Translations under genes and position numbers: made by a program | The notes under the pieces: model-generated | What the model saw: only the letters and a program-made list of their open reading frames with translations | The model's database searches: none | What the model was told of the DNA's origin: nothing | DNA from: Acidobacteriota bacterium | GTDB taxonomy: Bacteria > Acidobacteriota > Thermoanaerobaculia > Thermoanaerobaculales > Sulfomarinibacteraceae | Reading direction: 5' to 3' | Length of the DNA stretch: 51,805 nucleotides | Assembly: GCA_015493585.1 (NCBI GenBank) | Contig: WGCW01000186.1 | Span: forward strand, 1-51,805 | Part shown: positions 34,273 through 43,112 of the stretch, piece by piece | Layout: every line of letters begins with the position of its first letter | Position numbering within the stretch: the first letter of the stretch is position 1

Positions 34273-34716
34273 TTAAAATTTCGATGGGCTCACAACGCCT
34301 TCCCCATGATCTCCGTCGAGATAATCGTCCTGCGAGAAGCCATGTCCAAGCACCCATCCTCGGCGATGAATAATCTGATCCCGGTACCGCCGCAGGAGCG
34401 CTTCGGCGAACGGCCGGGAGACCGGCGCTTCAGGATCGTTGGGGACGTAGCTGATTCCCATCACGTGCAGCACCTGCGCGAGCTCGGCGTGATCGAGCAC
34501 GGTCGCAGCCTTCCAGCTTTCTGGCATGAGGCCAAGCTTCTGCACACGGGTCATCGCCTCAGCCGGAGAAAGGGCGGGGGCTTCCTTTGTCGCCAGGGCC
34601 TTCAACAGGAGCTGTGCAAATTGACCGCGGGTCAGATTGGCAACCTCCGAGCTCCCGGCTGCCAGAAGCACTCCACACACCAACAGGGCAACCACCCCAA
34701 TTGTAACTCTTTTCAT
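34273..34716 (-). CDS. Small exported protein of unknown function
   Basis: 147 residues. A clean signal peptide (MKRVTIGVVALLVCGVLLAAG, cleavage probably after residue ~20) is followed by helical segments such as LTRGQFAQLLLKALATKEAP and LDHAELAQVLHVMGISYVP, which resemble S-layer-homology-like or fasciclin-like helical repeats only faintly. I do not recognise a family. The gene has its own promoter (34743-34772) and a GGGGG-containing ribosome site, and follows mdh on the same strand after 165 bp. Confidence 0.7.
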   Translation of the reverse strand: MKRVTIGVVALLVCGVLLAAGSSEVANLTRGQFAQLLLKALATKEAPALSPAEAMTRVQKLGLMPESWKAATVLDHAELAQVLHVMGISYVPNDPEAPVSRPFAEALLRRYRDQIIHRRGWVLGHGFSQDDYLDGDHGEGVVSPSKF

Positions 34717-34742
34717 GGCCCATACCCCCTTGTCTCTCTCCT

Positions 34743-34772
34743 ACAATAGGCTTAACGACAGCCACCTGTCAA
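34743..34772 (-). promoter_or_regulatory. Sigma-70 promoter of the small exported protein gene
   Basis: TTGACA (34772-34767), 18-bp spacer, TATTGT (34748-34743), on the minus strand, about 27 bp before the ATG. Confidence 0.65.
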
Positions 34773-34819
34773 GTGTGTGGGCCTGATACAACGGCAAAGG
34801 CAAACTTTAGGTCAAAGCA

Positions 34820-34865
34820 GGGGCGGGCGTACCAACCATGGAATCATTGGCCGGACGCCCACCCC
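34820..34865 (-). terminator. Hairpin downstream of mdh
   Basis: Arms GGGGTGGGCGT and ACGCCCGCCCC on the minus strand form an 11-bp stem with one G-T pair; a further CCAA/TTGG pairing lies inside. It begins 17 bp past the mdh stop. There is no T-run, so it may be a weak or Rho-assisted terminator, or an mRNA 3'-end stabiliser. Confidence 0.5.
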
Positions 34866-34881
34866 CGATTTTTCACTCGCC

Positions 34882-35856
<975 letters not shown>

Positions 35857-36444
35857 TCAGGCTCCAAGCCCGAGAAGCTCCTTGAGCTTCTCACGCGAAG
35901 CCGCCTCAACCTCGTCGTGAAGCGACCTGCCGTGCGAATCCATCGTAACCATCACCGGGAATTTCTCGACGTCAATCACCCAGAGCGCTTCGGGCACACC
36001 GAACTCTTCGAGCATGAACACACGCTCGACCTTCTTCACGGCATGGGCCAGAACCTGTGCGGCGCCGCCAACCGCATGAAAGTAGACGCCGCCACAACGC
36101 CCGAGACCCTCAAGCGTTTTCGGCCCCATGCCACCCTTTCCGATGACGCCGCGAAGACCGTAGCGGCACATCACGTCGGCCTCGTACGGTTCTTCGCGAA
36201 TCGAGGTCGTCGGACCGGCCGCGACAAAATCGTACGAACCATCGGGGTTTTTCCGGACGACCGGACCGCACTGATAGATCACGGTGTCCTTGAGGAATGG
36301 AGCCACCTCTTCCCGAAACGACTCGATCAACCATTTATGCGCCGCATCCCGTCCGGTGATCATGCGTCCGGTCAACTCGACCGCATCTCCAACACGGAGC
36401 TTGCGAATCTCCTCTTCGCTCACAGGCAGCTTCAGCTCAGCCAT
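35857..36444 (-). CDS. fumB: Class I fumarate hydratase, beta subunit
   Basis: 195 residues. Has the C-terminal class I fumarase/tartrate dehydratase pattern: LRVGDAVELTGRMITGRDAAHK, GPVVRKNPDGSYDFVAAGPTTS and KGGMGPKT. Forms the 4Fe-4S fumarase with the alpha subunit encoded just upstream. The ATG lies within the last codons of the alpha gene (13-bp overlap), so translation is coupled. Confidence 0.95.
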   Translation of the reverse strand: MAELKLPVSEEEIRKLRVGDAVELTGRMITGRDAAHKWLIESFREEVAPFLKDTVIYQCGPVVRKNPDGSYDFVAAGPTTSIREEPYEADVMCRYGLRGVIGKGGMGPKTLEGLGRCGGVYFHAVGGAAQVLAHAVKKVERVFMLEEFGVPEALWVIDVEKFPVMVTMDSHGRSLHDEVEAASREKLKELLGLGA

Positions 36445-37316
36445 GTCACATCACCCCCTTCGGAAATCCTGACAGCGGCGCGCCGGTCGGCCCAGCACAT
36501 GTAGCTGATCGTGACGAAGTAACAGGCCGGTAGACGATCGAGCGTCCCAATTTTGACACCGAGGAGGGTGGTTTTCCCTCCAAAGCCCATTGGCCCGATC
36601 CCAAGCTCGTTCCCTTCGCGGAAAATCTGCTCCTCGAGCCGTGCCAGCTCTGGGATGGGGTTCGTATCATCGAGATGCCGTAGGAGCTGACGCTTGGACT
36701 CTTCATACCCTGAGACGCGGTCACCTCCGATGCAGATCCCCAGTGTTCCCGGTGCACAGCCCTTTCCCTGCGCCTGAACGAGGGCGTCAAGGACCACCCG
36801 GCGGACCCCTTCGAGATCGCGGCCAGCGCCAAGCCGGTTGTCCGGTAGCTTGTGCTGGCTGCTCGCATTCTCCGACCCGCCGCCCTTCAAAATGAGCCGC
36901 ACCTCAATCTCTGGCTCATCCCACTCCTCAAAGTGCATGAATGGAATCCCAGCGCCGGTTCCCACCCCGGTATTCTTCCCGGAGAGCGTGTGAACGGCGT
37001 TGGGCCTGAGGTATTGCCGCGCCGTGGCCTGCCGGACCGCTTCAATCATGCTCTTTTCAATCATCCTGGTACTGACACCAATCGGATGATGGACCCAAAC
37101 CACCGGGGTGCCCGTATCCTGGCAGATGGGGGATGACTGTTCGCGCCCCAGGTCTACATTCATCAGGATCGTATCCAGCGCCTTTTGCGCCAGACTCCCA
37201 TCCTCTTCCCGGTCTCTTCCGCGCCGAATTGCGGCCACAACGTCATCGGGCAGTTGCGTCGCCGCCCTTCGGAGCATTTCCAGAAACACCTCACTGTAGC
37301 GTTCCTGCGATCTCAT
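36432..37316 (-). CDS. fumA: Class I fumarate hydratase, alpha subunit
   Basis: 294 residues. Three Cys positions expected for the 4Fe-4S cluster appear in SPICQDTGTP, KGCAPGTLGICIGGD and YMCWADRR; GGGSENAS and GMGFGGKT-like GPMGFGGKTTLLG are also typical. Oxygen-sensitive fumarase type, consistent with an anaerobic or microaerobic life. ATG 37316 has a very strong AAAGGAGGTG site. A TATAAT and an inverted repeat lie upstream. Confidence 0.95.
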   Translation of the reverse strand: MRSQERYSEVFLEMLRRAATQLPDDVVAAIRRGRDREEDGSLAQKALDTILMNVDLGREQSSPICQDTGTPVVWVHHPIGVSTRMIEKSMIEAVRQATARQYLRPNAVHTLSGKNTGVGTGAGIPFMHFEEWDEPEIEVRLILKGGGSENASSQHKLPDNRLGAGRDLEGVRRVVLDALVQAQGKGCAPGTLGICIGGDRVSGYEESKRQLLRHLDDTNPIPELARLEEQIFREGNELGIGPMGFGGKTTLLGVKIGTLDRLPACYFVTISYMCWADRRAAVRISEGGDVTWLS

Positions 37317-37360
37317 CAGCACCTCCTTTCGGCAGCACCCTGGCAAACGATGCCCTTGTG

Positions 37361-37393
37361 ATTATACGCACAATCTCGCCCAAAACGCGAGAT
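37361..37393 (-). promoter_or_regulatory. fumA promoter region with inverted repeat
   Basis: A perfect -10 TATAAT lies at 37366-37361 on the minus strand; no good -35 is present at 16-18 bp. Immediately upstream is a perfect inverted repeat ATCTCGC-N7-GCGAGAT (37373-37393), covering where the -35 should be. That layout suits an activator- or repressor-bound promoter for fumA-fumB-mdh; it could also be a short hairpin after the preceding gene. Confidence 0.5.
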
Positions 37394-37402
37394 GACACCA
37401 GG

Positions 37403-38524
37403 TCAAATCTTTCGTCTCAAGATCAAAATCTCCAGGGCAACTCCAGCCCGTTCAACGGCATCAGTCAGATCAGTGATGACTTCCTTCCGAATTTTGCCAC
37501 CCGGTACGTCCCCTATGAGAAATGCAATGGCACGTCCCTTCACCCGAATTGGGAGGATGATCATCTCAACCGGCATGGGATCCCCAAACGACTCAAGCAA
37601 ACTCGCATCAGGCCCGCCAGGAGGAACGGGACCGACGTGAACGTTGGGCGAGGCAGCAAGATCGGCGAGGAGGCCGTGACGATCCAGGGGAATCTCCAGC
37701 ATTTGAATGTCGTCCTGAACGAGATCATCGCCACTCGCCATCCAACCGCGTGCGGCGCCTCGATGCAATGAGAGCAACACAATGCGCTCCAGATGCCGGT
37801 GGGCATACTCAACGAGCAATCTCCCAACCTCATCCCGGTGATGAACGTGCAGCAGCCCAGCACGGTATGCGGATGGGTCGAGGGCATGTTGCACCCCAAT
37901 CTCTTGGACTTCAAGCAACGGAGTCAGCTCCGGGAATGCGGCGAGAGCGGTTGGGCTGCTGTGGTGACGTGCCCGTTTTCCCGGGATACTCAGCAGACGC
38001 GACCGCTCGGACCGCGGCCGGCGCCAGAGAGCATCCCACTCTTGGGCTTCCGGAATCCGGAGCTGATCCCGCGCCTTGACCGGCCCAAGATCGGCGACTG
38101 TATCAGCCTCCAGCTCCAACGTTTCGAGAATTGCAATCTCGGTCGCCACGTACGGACGCACGGAAAGACCCGTCATCTCCTCGATCTCTTCCCGTGTCTC
38201 CAGATCGCGCGGATTGACCATGGCAAGGGAAAGGCCGTGCCCACGCCTCTCGAACGCAATCACGAAGGCCCGGCGTTGCAGATCCAACGGAATCAACGAG
38301 CGTACCTGCTGCCCAGCCTCACGCAGCGTCGATGCCGTCACTGGTGGCAGATGAAACTGCTCGGAGAGCGCCTGCAGCAGACCAGATTCGTCAACGAAAC
38401 CACGGCGGAGCAGCTGTGTGCCAAGCCGCCCGCCGGTACGATGACATGCTTCGAGGGCTACGTGCAGCTCCTCGACCGTGATCAGGCCACGGTCTAACAG
38501 GATCTCACCGAGACGGCGTACCAT
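37403..38524 (-). CDS. MshEN (GspE N-terminal) domain protein without ATPase domain
   Basis: 373 residues. Residues 1-150 match the type II secretion/type IV pilus ATPase N-terminal domain: RLGEILLDRGLITVEELHVALE, LGTQLLRRGFVDE, then LPPVTAST and LAMVNPRDLETREEIEEMTG. MshEN domains can bind c-di-GMP. The secretion ATPase core is absent; residues ~185-373 look like a GAF-type sensor fold (VEMIILPIRVKGRAIAFLIGD). Probably a signalling or polarity protein; role unknown. ATG 38524. Confidence 0.78.
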   Translation of the reverse strand: MVRRLGEILLDRGLITVEELHVALEACHRTGGRLGTQLLRRGFVDESGLLQALSEQFHLPPVTASTLREAGQQVRSLIPLDLQRRAFVIAFERRGHGLSLAMVNPRDLETREEIEEMTGLSVRPYVATEIAILETLELEADTVADLGPVKARDQLRIPEAQEWDALWRRPRSERSRLLSIPGKRARHHSSPTALAAFPELTPLLEVQEIGVQHALDPSAYRAGLLHVHHRDEVGRLLVEYAHRHLERIVLLSLHRGAARGWMASGDDLVQDDIQMLEIPLDRHGLLADLAASPNVHVGPVPPGGPDASLLESFGDPMPVEMIILPIRVKGRAIAFLIGDVPGGKIRKEVITDLTDAVERAGVALEILILRRKI

Positions 38525-38572
38525 GCTTCAATTGTAGGTCCTCCAGCCCCGGCCTGTCCAAGGCATTCACCA

Positions 38573-39361
38573 TCATGAGGGATGAATCGTTGGAAGAACC
38601 GTCGGAACTGCGCGCAGCCAAATCGCGAAGGCAACGCATGCAAGAACCACGATCACCGTAATGGCGACGAACACCACAAACTTCTTCGTATCGATCTCCG
38701 CCGGCTTCGGCGCTTCCCCTCCCCAGAGCCGTGCGAATTCTCTCGGGTGCTCCTCGATATACTCCTCTCGGGGAAGCTTGCCGGTAAACATCGACGTGTT
38801 GAAATGCTTCCAGTGGACGAAGTAGGAATGCCACGTCAAGATCGCCAACGCTGCAAGCGTGGCTTCCCCGCCATGGGCAGCCTTCGCGGCGAGGATGAAC
38901 TGACCCGGGAAGAACTCGGAAAACCGCATGGGGAAGAGCATGATCAACCCGGTCGCCACCATGAGAAACGTCCCCCAGACCAGCGAGAGGTACTCGAGCT
39001 TCTCCGGCCACGAATACCGGTCGTACTGTGGCTCGTGTGAGACCAGCCCAAGGTTGTACAGAATCTGCTGTCTGAAGTCTTTCACATCTTGAAGAGTGGG
39101 AATCATGGTCCAGGGGTATTTGCGGACCCATTGGAACCACAGGAGCTCCAGGAAATGGTAGACGAGCTGTAACGCCATAATCGTACCAAGGAAGTGGTGA
39201 ACGGCCCGCATCCTCGAAACGCCGCCAAAGACCAAGGTGACGCCCCGCGCCCAACCCGCCCTCGGGAACAATTGTGGAAAACCAGTAATCACAAGGCCAG
39301 TGAACGTCACCAGCATGATCAGGTGGCCGACGATATGGCGTCGTTCAAAACGGCGAATCAT
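38573..39361 (-). CDS. Cytochrome b561-type membrane subunit (formate dehydrogenase gamma-like)
   Basis: 262 residues with about five membrane helices. Candidate haem b His residues appear in FERRHIVGHLIML, RAVHHFLGTIMALQLVYHF and LTWHSYFVHWKHFN. Resembles the membrane cytochromes of formate dehydrogenase and related quinone-linked complexes. ATG 39361 with GGGAGGTGCGTC upstream; its start overlaps the stop of the 11-haem cytochrome gene by 4 bp (ATGA). The pair likely transfers electrons between the quinone pool and the periplasm. Confidence 0.88.
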   Translation of the reverse strand: MIRRFERRHIVGHLIMLVTFTGLVITGFPQLFPRAGWARGVTLVFGGVSRMRAVHHFLGTIMALQLVYHFLELLWFQWVRKYPWTMIPTLQDVKDFRQQILYNLGLVSHEPQYDRYSWPEKLEYLSLVWGTFLMVATGLIMLFPMRFSEFFPGQFILAAKAAHGGEATLAALAILTWHSYFVHWKHFNTSMFTGKLPREEYIEEHPREFARLWGGEAPKPAEIDTKKFVVFVAITVIVVLACVAFAIWLRAVPTVLPTIHPS

Positions 39362-40581
39362 GACGCACCTCCCCCGCCATGATGACGTCGATACGTCCGG
39401 TAGACATCCGTTGCGATGAAGAGCAGGAAGAAACCGACGATGCTCGGGATCGCGAACTTGTAGAACAGCTTCACGTAGTAAATCCACGGGTATTTCGTTG
39501 GACTTGGGATGTAGTGGCCTGTCCATGCCGAGAGGAACTTCGTCGTCGCAGCGGGGTGACACCGCTGACACCGCTTCAACAAGTTCTCCTCAATCTTCTG
39601 CTTCCCAACGCCAACAACCTTGTAGACGTCGTGATAACCATGGCAGTCGTAACAGGTCGCCTGGTTCAGCGGCTGATTGGGGGTCACCTCTTGGAAAAGC
39701 TCAGCCGTGGTTCCATGAAAATCCGCGACGTACGTCGAGAAAACCTGCGTTGAAAGCCCATACTTCTTCATCATCTTTTTGTCTGCATGACACTTGCCGC
39801 AGAGTTGCGGGCTATCGGCACGGAAACGGGCGCTGCGCGGATCTGCCGTCTGGTGCGGCTTGTGGCAATCGACGCACGTCGGCACGTCCGGATTATTGTC
39901 AGCCATGAGGGCGGCACCGTGGACGCTCTTCCGGTACTCCTCGGCGATCTTGGCGTGGCACCGGCCACAGGTGAAGGAAACCTGCCGCCTGGACGTTCGT
40001 GACCCGGGTGCGTTCGCGGGCTGGATGTTGTGGTAGCCGTGACAGGAGATGCACGTCGCGGCGCCGGTCAGCCCCGCCAGTTCCAGACCCTGGCCGTGGA
40101 CACCGTTGAGGTACTTTCTCTGCTGGTGGCACTTCAGGCAGACCTGGCTGACGTTGTACGGGTACATCGGTGAACGCGGATCATTCTCCGGAAAAATGCC
40201 GTGCGCCCCATGACAATCCCAGCACTGCAGCACAAAGCTTGACCCACCAAGAGGGTCCCGGTGGACCGAGTGATTCATCTGCTCGGCAATATCCCGGTGG
40301 CAGGTCACGCAGGGATTCTTCAGGTGGGTTTCCTTCGGATGAGGGAATCGATCGATCCCGGCATGACAATCGGTACACTTCAAGCCCATATGGGCCGGGC
40401 ACCCCTCCTGGTTCACCGTCAGGGCTTTGACCTGTTTGGGCGTCAGTGTCTTCCCAATGGCTTGGCCAGCGGCTACCAGCCTTTGTGGATCAGCGTGGCA
40501 CTGGGAACACTTCAGCGGCGCTCCCCACGTGAACCCCGAAACGGCAAGGATGACGGCCGCCAGAGCTGCGGTTTTTTTCAT
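39358..40581 (-). CDS. Undeca-haem cytochrome c with C-terminal membrane anchor
   Basis: 407 residues. Signal peptide 1-20. Eleven CxxCH motifs are countable: CSQCH, CTDCH, CVTCH, CWDCH, CLKCH, CISCH, CGRCH, CVDCH, CGKCH, CYDCH and CQRCH. A single membrane helix (FAIPSIVGFFLLFIATDVY, ~residues 370-390) lies at the C-terminus, so the haem domain faces the periplasm. ATG 40581 after GGAGGAGG. Together with the cytochrome b gene it forms a two-gene unit with a dedicated promoter. Likely a quinol-linked periplasmic electron conduit; terminal acceptor not evident. Confidence 0.93.
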   Translation of the reverse strand: MKKTAALAAVILAVSGFTWGAPLKCSQCHADPQRLVAAGQAIGKTLTPKQVKALTVNQEGCPAHMGLKCTDCHAGIDRFPHPKETHLKNPCVTCHRDIAEQMNHSVHRDPLGGSSFVLQCWDCHGAHGIFPENDPRSPMYPYNVSQVCLKCHQQRKYLNGVHGQGLELAGLTGAATCISCHGYHNIQPANAPGSRTSRRQVSFTCGRCHAKIAEEYRKSVHGAALMADNNPDVPTCVDCHKPHQTADPRSARFRADSPQLCGKCHADKKMMKKYGLSTQVFSTYVADFHGTTAELFQEVTPNQPLNQATCYDCHGYHDVYKVVGVGKQKIEENLLKRCQRCHPAATTKFLSAWTGHYIPSPTKYPWIYYVKLFYKFAIPSIVGFFLLFIATDVYRTYRRHHGGGGAS

Positions 40582-40601
40582 CGGCCTCCTCCACCCCGGT
40601 A

Positions 40602-40629
40602 TATGTACATAATTTCACATGGTTGTCAA
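40602..40629 (-). promoter_or_regulatory. Sigma-70 promoter of the cytochrome c/b operon
   Basis: TTGACA (40629-40624), 16-bp spacer, TACATA (40607-40602) on the minus strand, about 21 bp before the ATG. Confidence 0.7.
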
Positions 40630-40633
40630 CCAT
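40619..40633 (-). promoter_or_regulatory. Inverted repeat over the -35 of the cytochrome promoter
   Basis: ATGGTT-N3-AACCAT, a perfect 6-bp inverted repeat embedding the TTGACA box. A repressor bound here would block the promoter; no candidate regulator gene is adjacent. Confidence 0.5.
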
Positions 40634-40656
40634 CTCTTTCCCAACCGTGGAAAATC

Positions 40657-41274
40657 TCAACGTTCCCGTTTCCCATCATCGGGCGTGAACAACCACCTTT
40701 CATCGATGTGTACGGGCCCGCCCGGCTCATGACACCGGCGGCACCGGGCTTCGTACAGATCTCCCGCACCGACGATAACCTGCTCGTCGGAGGGGATCAA
40801 ACGCTGTGTGAAGCTGGCCGGCGCCCCGCAACGGGCGCAGATGGCCGTGACCTTCTGAACCTGCTCGGCAACGGCGAGCAGCTCGGGCATCGGACCGAAC
40901 GGAACCCCGCGGTAATCAGTGTCGAGCCCCGCAACAATGACCCTCTTGCCAAGGTCCGCAAGATGGGAACAAACCCGTGGAAGCTCCTCATCAAAAAACT
41001 GGGCTTCATCGATCCCAACGACCTCGGTCCTCGGATCCATTCGTTCGAGAATCTCCGCGGCGGTTTTGACCGGCTCGGACGGGACGCGCCAGTGGGAATG
41101 AGACACCACTTCATCAACGCTGAACCGGTCGTCGACGGCCGGTTTGAATACCTGGAGACGCAAACGCGCAATCGCCGCACGCCGGAGTCTGCGGATCAAC
41201 TCTTCCGACTTGCCGGAGAACATCGGTCCGGTGATGACCTCGATCCAACCAGCTCCGGGACGCATGAAGCTCAT
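40657..41274 (-). CDS. tdk: Thymidine kinase
   Basis: 205 residues. Walker [14 protein letters not shown], the DEAQFF motif, GLDTDYRG-lid region, and the four zinc Cys (CARCG and CRRCH) of type II thymidine kinases. Phosphorylates thymidine to dTMP for salvage. ATG 41274 follows GAGGAG and begins 2 bp after the yjjX stop. Confidence 0.96.
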   Translation of the reverse strand: MSFMRPGAGWIEVITGPMFSGKSEELIRRLRRAAIARLRLQVFKPAVDDRFSVDEVVSHSHWRVPSEPVKTAAEILERMDPRTEVVGIDEAQFFDEELPRVCSHLADLGKRVIVAGLDTDYRGVPFGPMPELLAVAEQVQKVTAICARCGAPASFTQRLIPSDEQVIVGAGDLYEARCRRCHEPGGPVHIDERWLFTPDDGKRER

Positions 41275-41276
41275 CG

Positions 41277-41834
41277 TCACTCCTCCCCCTCGGCTACGAG
41301 CGAGTTGTACCACGGCACCAACGCGGCGACGACCGCTTCAGCGAACGCCTCTGAACGGTCCATCACATCTCGAGTCAACACACCAAACGTTCCCCGCCCC
41401 GACCGGATGTCGTGCGCGCCGGCAAACACATCGATCGCCTCACCAAGCTCGACACCACCGAGAACGGCGCGGGCAAGCCTCGCGGGAAGCTGCACGCCAG
41501 GTCCGCTGCCAATCCATTCGGTCCGCCCGTCCCACGCCACGGCCCAGTTTCGGAGAATCAGAATTGGGGGCGCTCCCGGCACAACGATCACACCCCCTTC
41601 GAGGCCGAGCGCCAGATCAGCATCAACGAGCTCACCAGAACGCCGGGCCCGGTTACGGGCACCCGCGATGCCCTCCTCCTCGCTCATCGGCATCGCCGCC
41701 ACACCGCTTGGCACATCGGTTGGGATCAGCTCGATTCCGTCCGTCATCCAAACACCAACGTCCGCCAAACGTTCAAAAGCACGATGAACCGCCTCGAGCT
41801 TCGCCCGCCGCAGCGTGCCGACTGCCACCCGCAT
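41277..41834 (-). CDS. yjjX: Inosine/xanthosine triphosphatase (YjjX family)
   Basis: 185 residues. [32 protein letters not shown], and LGLEGGVIV match the NTPase family that removes ITP and XTP from nucleotide pools. The ATG shares one base with the nth stop (TGATG). Grouping with thymidine kinase and endonuclease III fits nucleotide salvage and DNA quality control. Confidence 0.9.
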   Translation of the reverse strand: MRVAVGTLRRAKLEAVHRAFERLADVGVWMTDGIELIPTDVPSGVAAMPMSEEEGIAGARNRARRSGELVDADLALGLEGGVIVVPGAPPILILRNWAVAWDGRTEWIGSGPGVQLPARLARAVLGGVELGEAIDVFAGAHDIRSGRGTFGVLTRDVMDRSEAFAEAVVAALVPWYNSLVAEGEE

Positions 41835-42466
41835 CAGACGCCAACCCTTGCACATACGGCTTCGAGGCGGCACGTTTCGCAATGCGGGCTGCGGGCGGTG
41901 CATACCCGTCTCCCGTGCAGAACGAGCCGCAACGAAAAGCCGATCCATCGATCCTGCGGCACGAGCGATTCGAGATCGGCCTCGATCGTCGCCGGCGTCT
42001 TCGCACCGGTCAGACCGAGCCGGCGCGCCACTCGCTGAACGTGCGTGTCGACGGCAATGCCCGCCGGGATTCTATACGCCTCCCCGAGAACCACGTTCGC
42101 CGTCTTCCGCCCAACTCCGGGCAGCGTGATCAGCGCGTCCACATCCCGCGGTACCTGGCCCCCATGCTCGGCGACGACGGTGCGCGCTGCTGAGATCAGC
42201 GACCGCGCCTTGTTCCTGAAGAAGCCTGTTGAGCGGATGACAGCCTCAAGCTCGGCTGAATCCGCCGCGGCCAGCTCAGTTGGTCCCGGCCAGCGCCGGA
42301 ACAGCTCGGGCGTCACCTGATTGACTCTCCTGTCCGTACACTGGGCTGAGAGCACGGTGGCCACCAGGAGCTCCCACGGTGAACGGTAGTCGAGCTCACA
42401 CGCCGCCTCGGGATACTCCTCGGCCAAAAAACGCACGACGAGCGATACGCGCTCATGGATCTCCAT
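41834..42466 (-). CDS. nth: Endonuclease III
   Basis: 210 residues. HhH motif LPGVGRKTANVVL with the catalytic Lys, VDTHVQRVARRLGL with the catalytic Asp, and the C-terminal CTARSPHCETCRLEAVC cluster-binding pattern (C-x6-C-x2-C-x5-C, 4Fe-4S). Removes oxidised pyrimidines and nicks AP sites. I place the start at ATG 42466: the in-frame extension to 42733 runs through a MITE-like element and intergenic DNA. Confidence 0.96.
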   Translation of the reverse strand: MEIHERVSLVVRFLAEEYPEAACELDYRSPWELLVATVLSAQCTDRRVNQVTPELFRRWPGPTELAAADSAELEAVIRSTGFFRNKARSLISAARTVVAEHGGQVPRDVDALITLPGVGRKTANVVLGEAYRIPAGIAVDTHVQRVARRLGLTGAKTPATIEADLESLVPQDRWIGFSLRLVLHGRRVCTARSPHCETCRLEAVCARVGV

Positions 42467-42620
42467 GGAGCCGATTCTACCGCTACCGCAACCGGCTTGA
42501 TCGTGCCACCATCCGTCACCGGTGAACAGATACGTGCCCATGCGGCCATCAGCCAAAGCGAGAACAGCCGTCCACTGTGCTTCCCCCTTGACGCCGCCGG
42601 ATACCGCCGCGAATTTGGAA

Positions 42621-42840
42621 CCTAAGGTGAGCGATTCTGACGGATGGCCAAGATCTTGATGTTCTGATGTTTGCGGCGAGCGGAGGCATACCCGGCGGCA
42701 TGTCGAGCATCGGCGCACGCGTAAAGAGCGCAAGAGACAGGAGACGCCCCGCCCGTAGGCCGGCTGAGCCGTCAGGCTCTGGCTCCGCGGGAGGCAGCGT
42801 GGGCGCGTCCAGATCGCCTGAAAGAGTCGCTCACCTTAGG
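42621..42840. mobile_element. MITE-like element, copy C (intact ends and target duplication)
   Basis: 220 bp bounded by CCTAAGGTGAGCGATTCT and, read inward, CCTAAGGTGAGCGACTCT (17 of 18 identical). Direct repeats TGGAA flank it at 42616-42620 and 42841-42845, as expected from a transposase making 5-bp target duplications. It has no open reading frame, so it must have moved in trans. Best preserved of the three copies. Confidence 0.88.
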
Positions 42841-42856
42841 TGGAACATATGCGCGC

Positions 42857-42885
42857 TTGACAATACAGGGATATCCAGTTACATT
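42857..42885 (+). promoter_or_regulatory. Sigma-70 promoter of the acetate operon
   Basis: TTGACA (42857-42862), 17-bp spacer, TACATT (42880-42885). It lies 16 bp to the right of the MITE-like element and ~228 bp before the permease ATG, implying a long 5' leader. Confidence 0.75.
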
Positions 42886-43112
42886 GCCTCTCAGCTCCTA
42901 GCATGAGGAAAAAGATCGTTTGCATGACGTAGACGATCGTGGCATTTGGAGGGAGGCAACGGCGACGGCCACGTATCTACCGTTACCCATGGTGCACTGG
43001 CATTGCCTTTCCCTCAGGCCTACGCACGGATTCCCGTAACGGGCTCGATCGAAGATCACCTCAATCGTCTTTCTGACCGCTTGTTTCACGATGGATAGAG
43101 GAGGTTTTGATC

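Larger units (their letters stand above)
42467..43112. other. Intergenic region between nth and the acetate permease
   Basis: 646 bp with no gene. It contains MITE-like copy C (42621-42840) with 5-bp flanking repeats, and immediately right of it the promoter of the acetate operon (42857-42885), followed by a ~220-nt untranslated leader. The leader has short potential stems (for example GATCGT...ACGATC around 42913-42937) but I recognise no known riboswitch class. Confidence 0.7.

Noticed and set aside
40261-41787. 508-codon open frame on the plus strand
   Set aside because: Antisense to the multihaem cytochrome, thymidine kinase and yjjX genes, all of which have clear family motifs.
42467-42733. 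N-terminal extension of endonuclease III
   Set aside because: The extension is encoded by intergenic and MITE-like DNA and is not present in the family; ATG 42466 gives the normal length.
42886-43112. Known riboswitch in the acetate permease leader
   Set aside because: I could not match the leader to any riboswitch consensus I know; only short local stems are visible.
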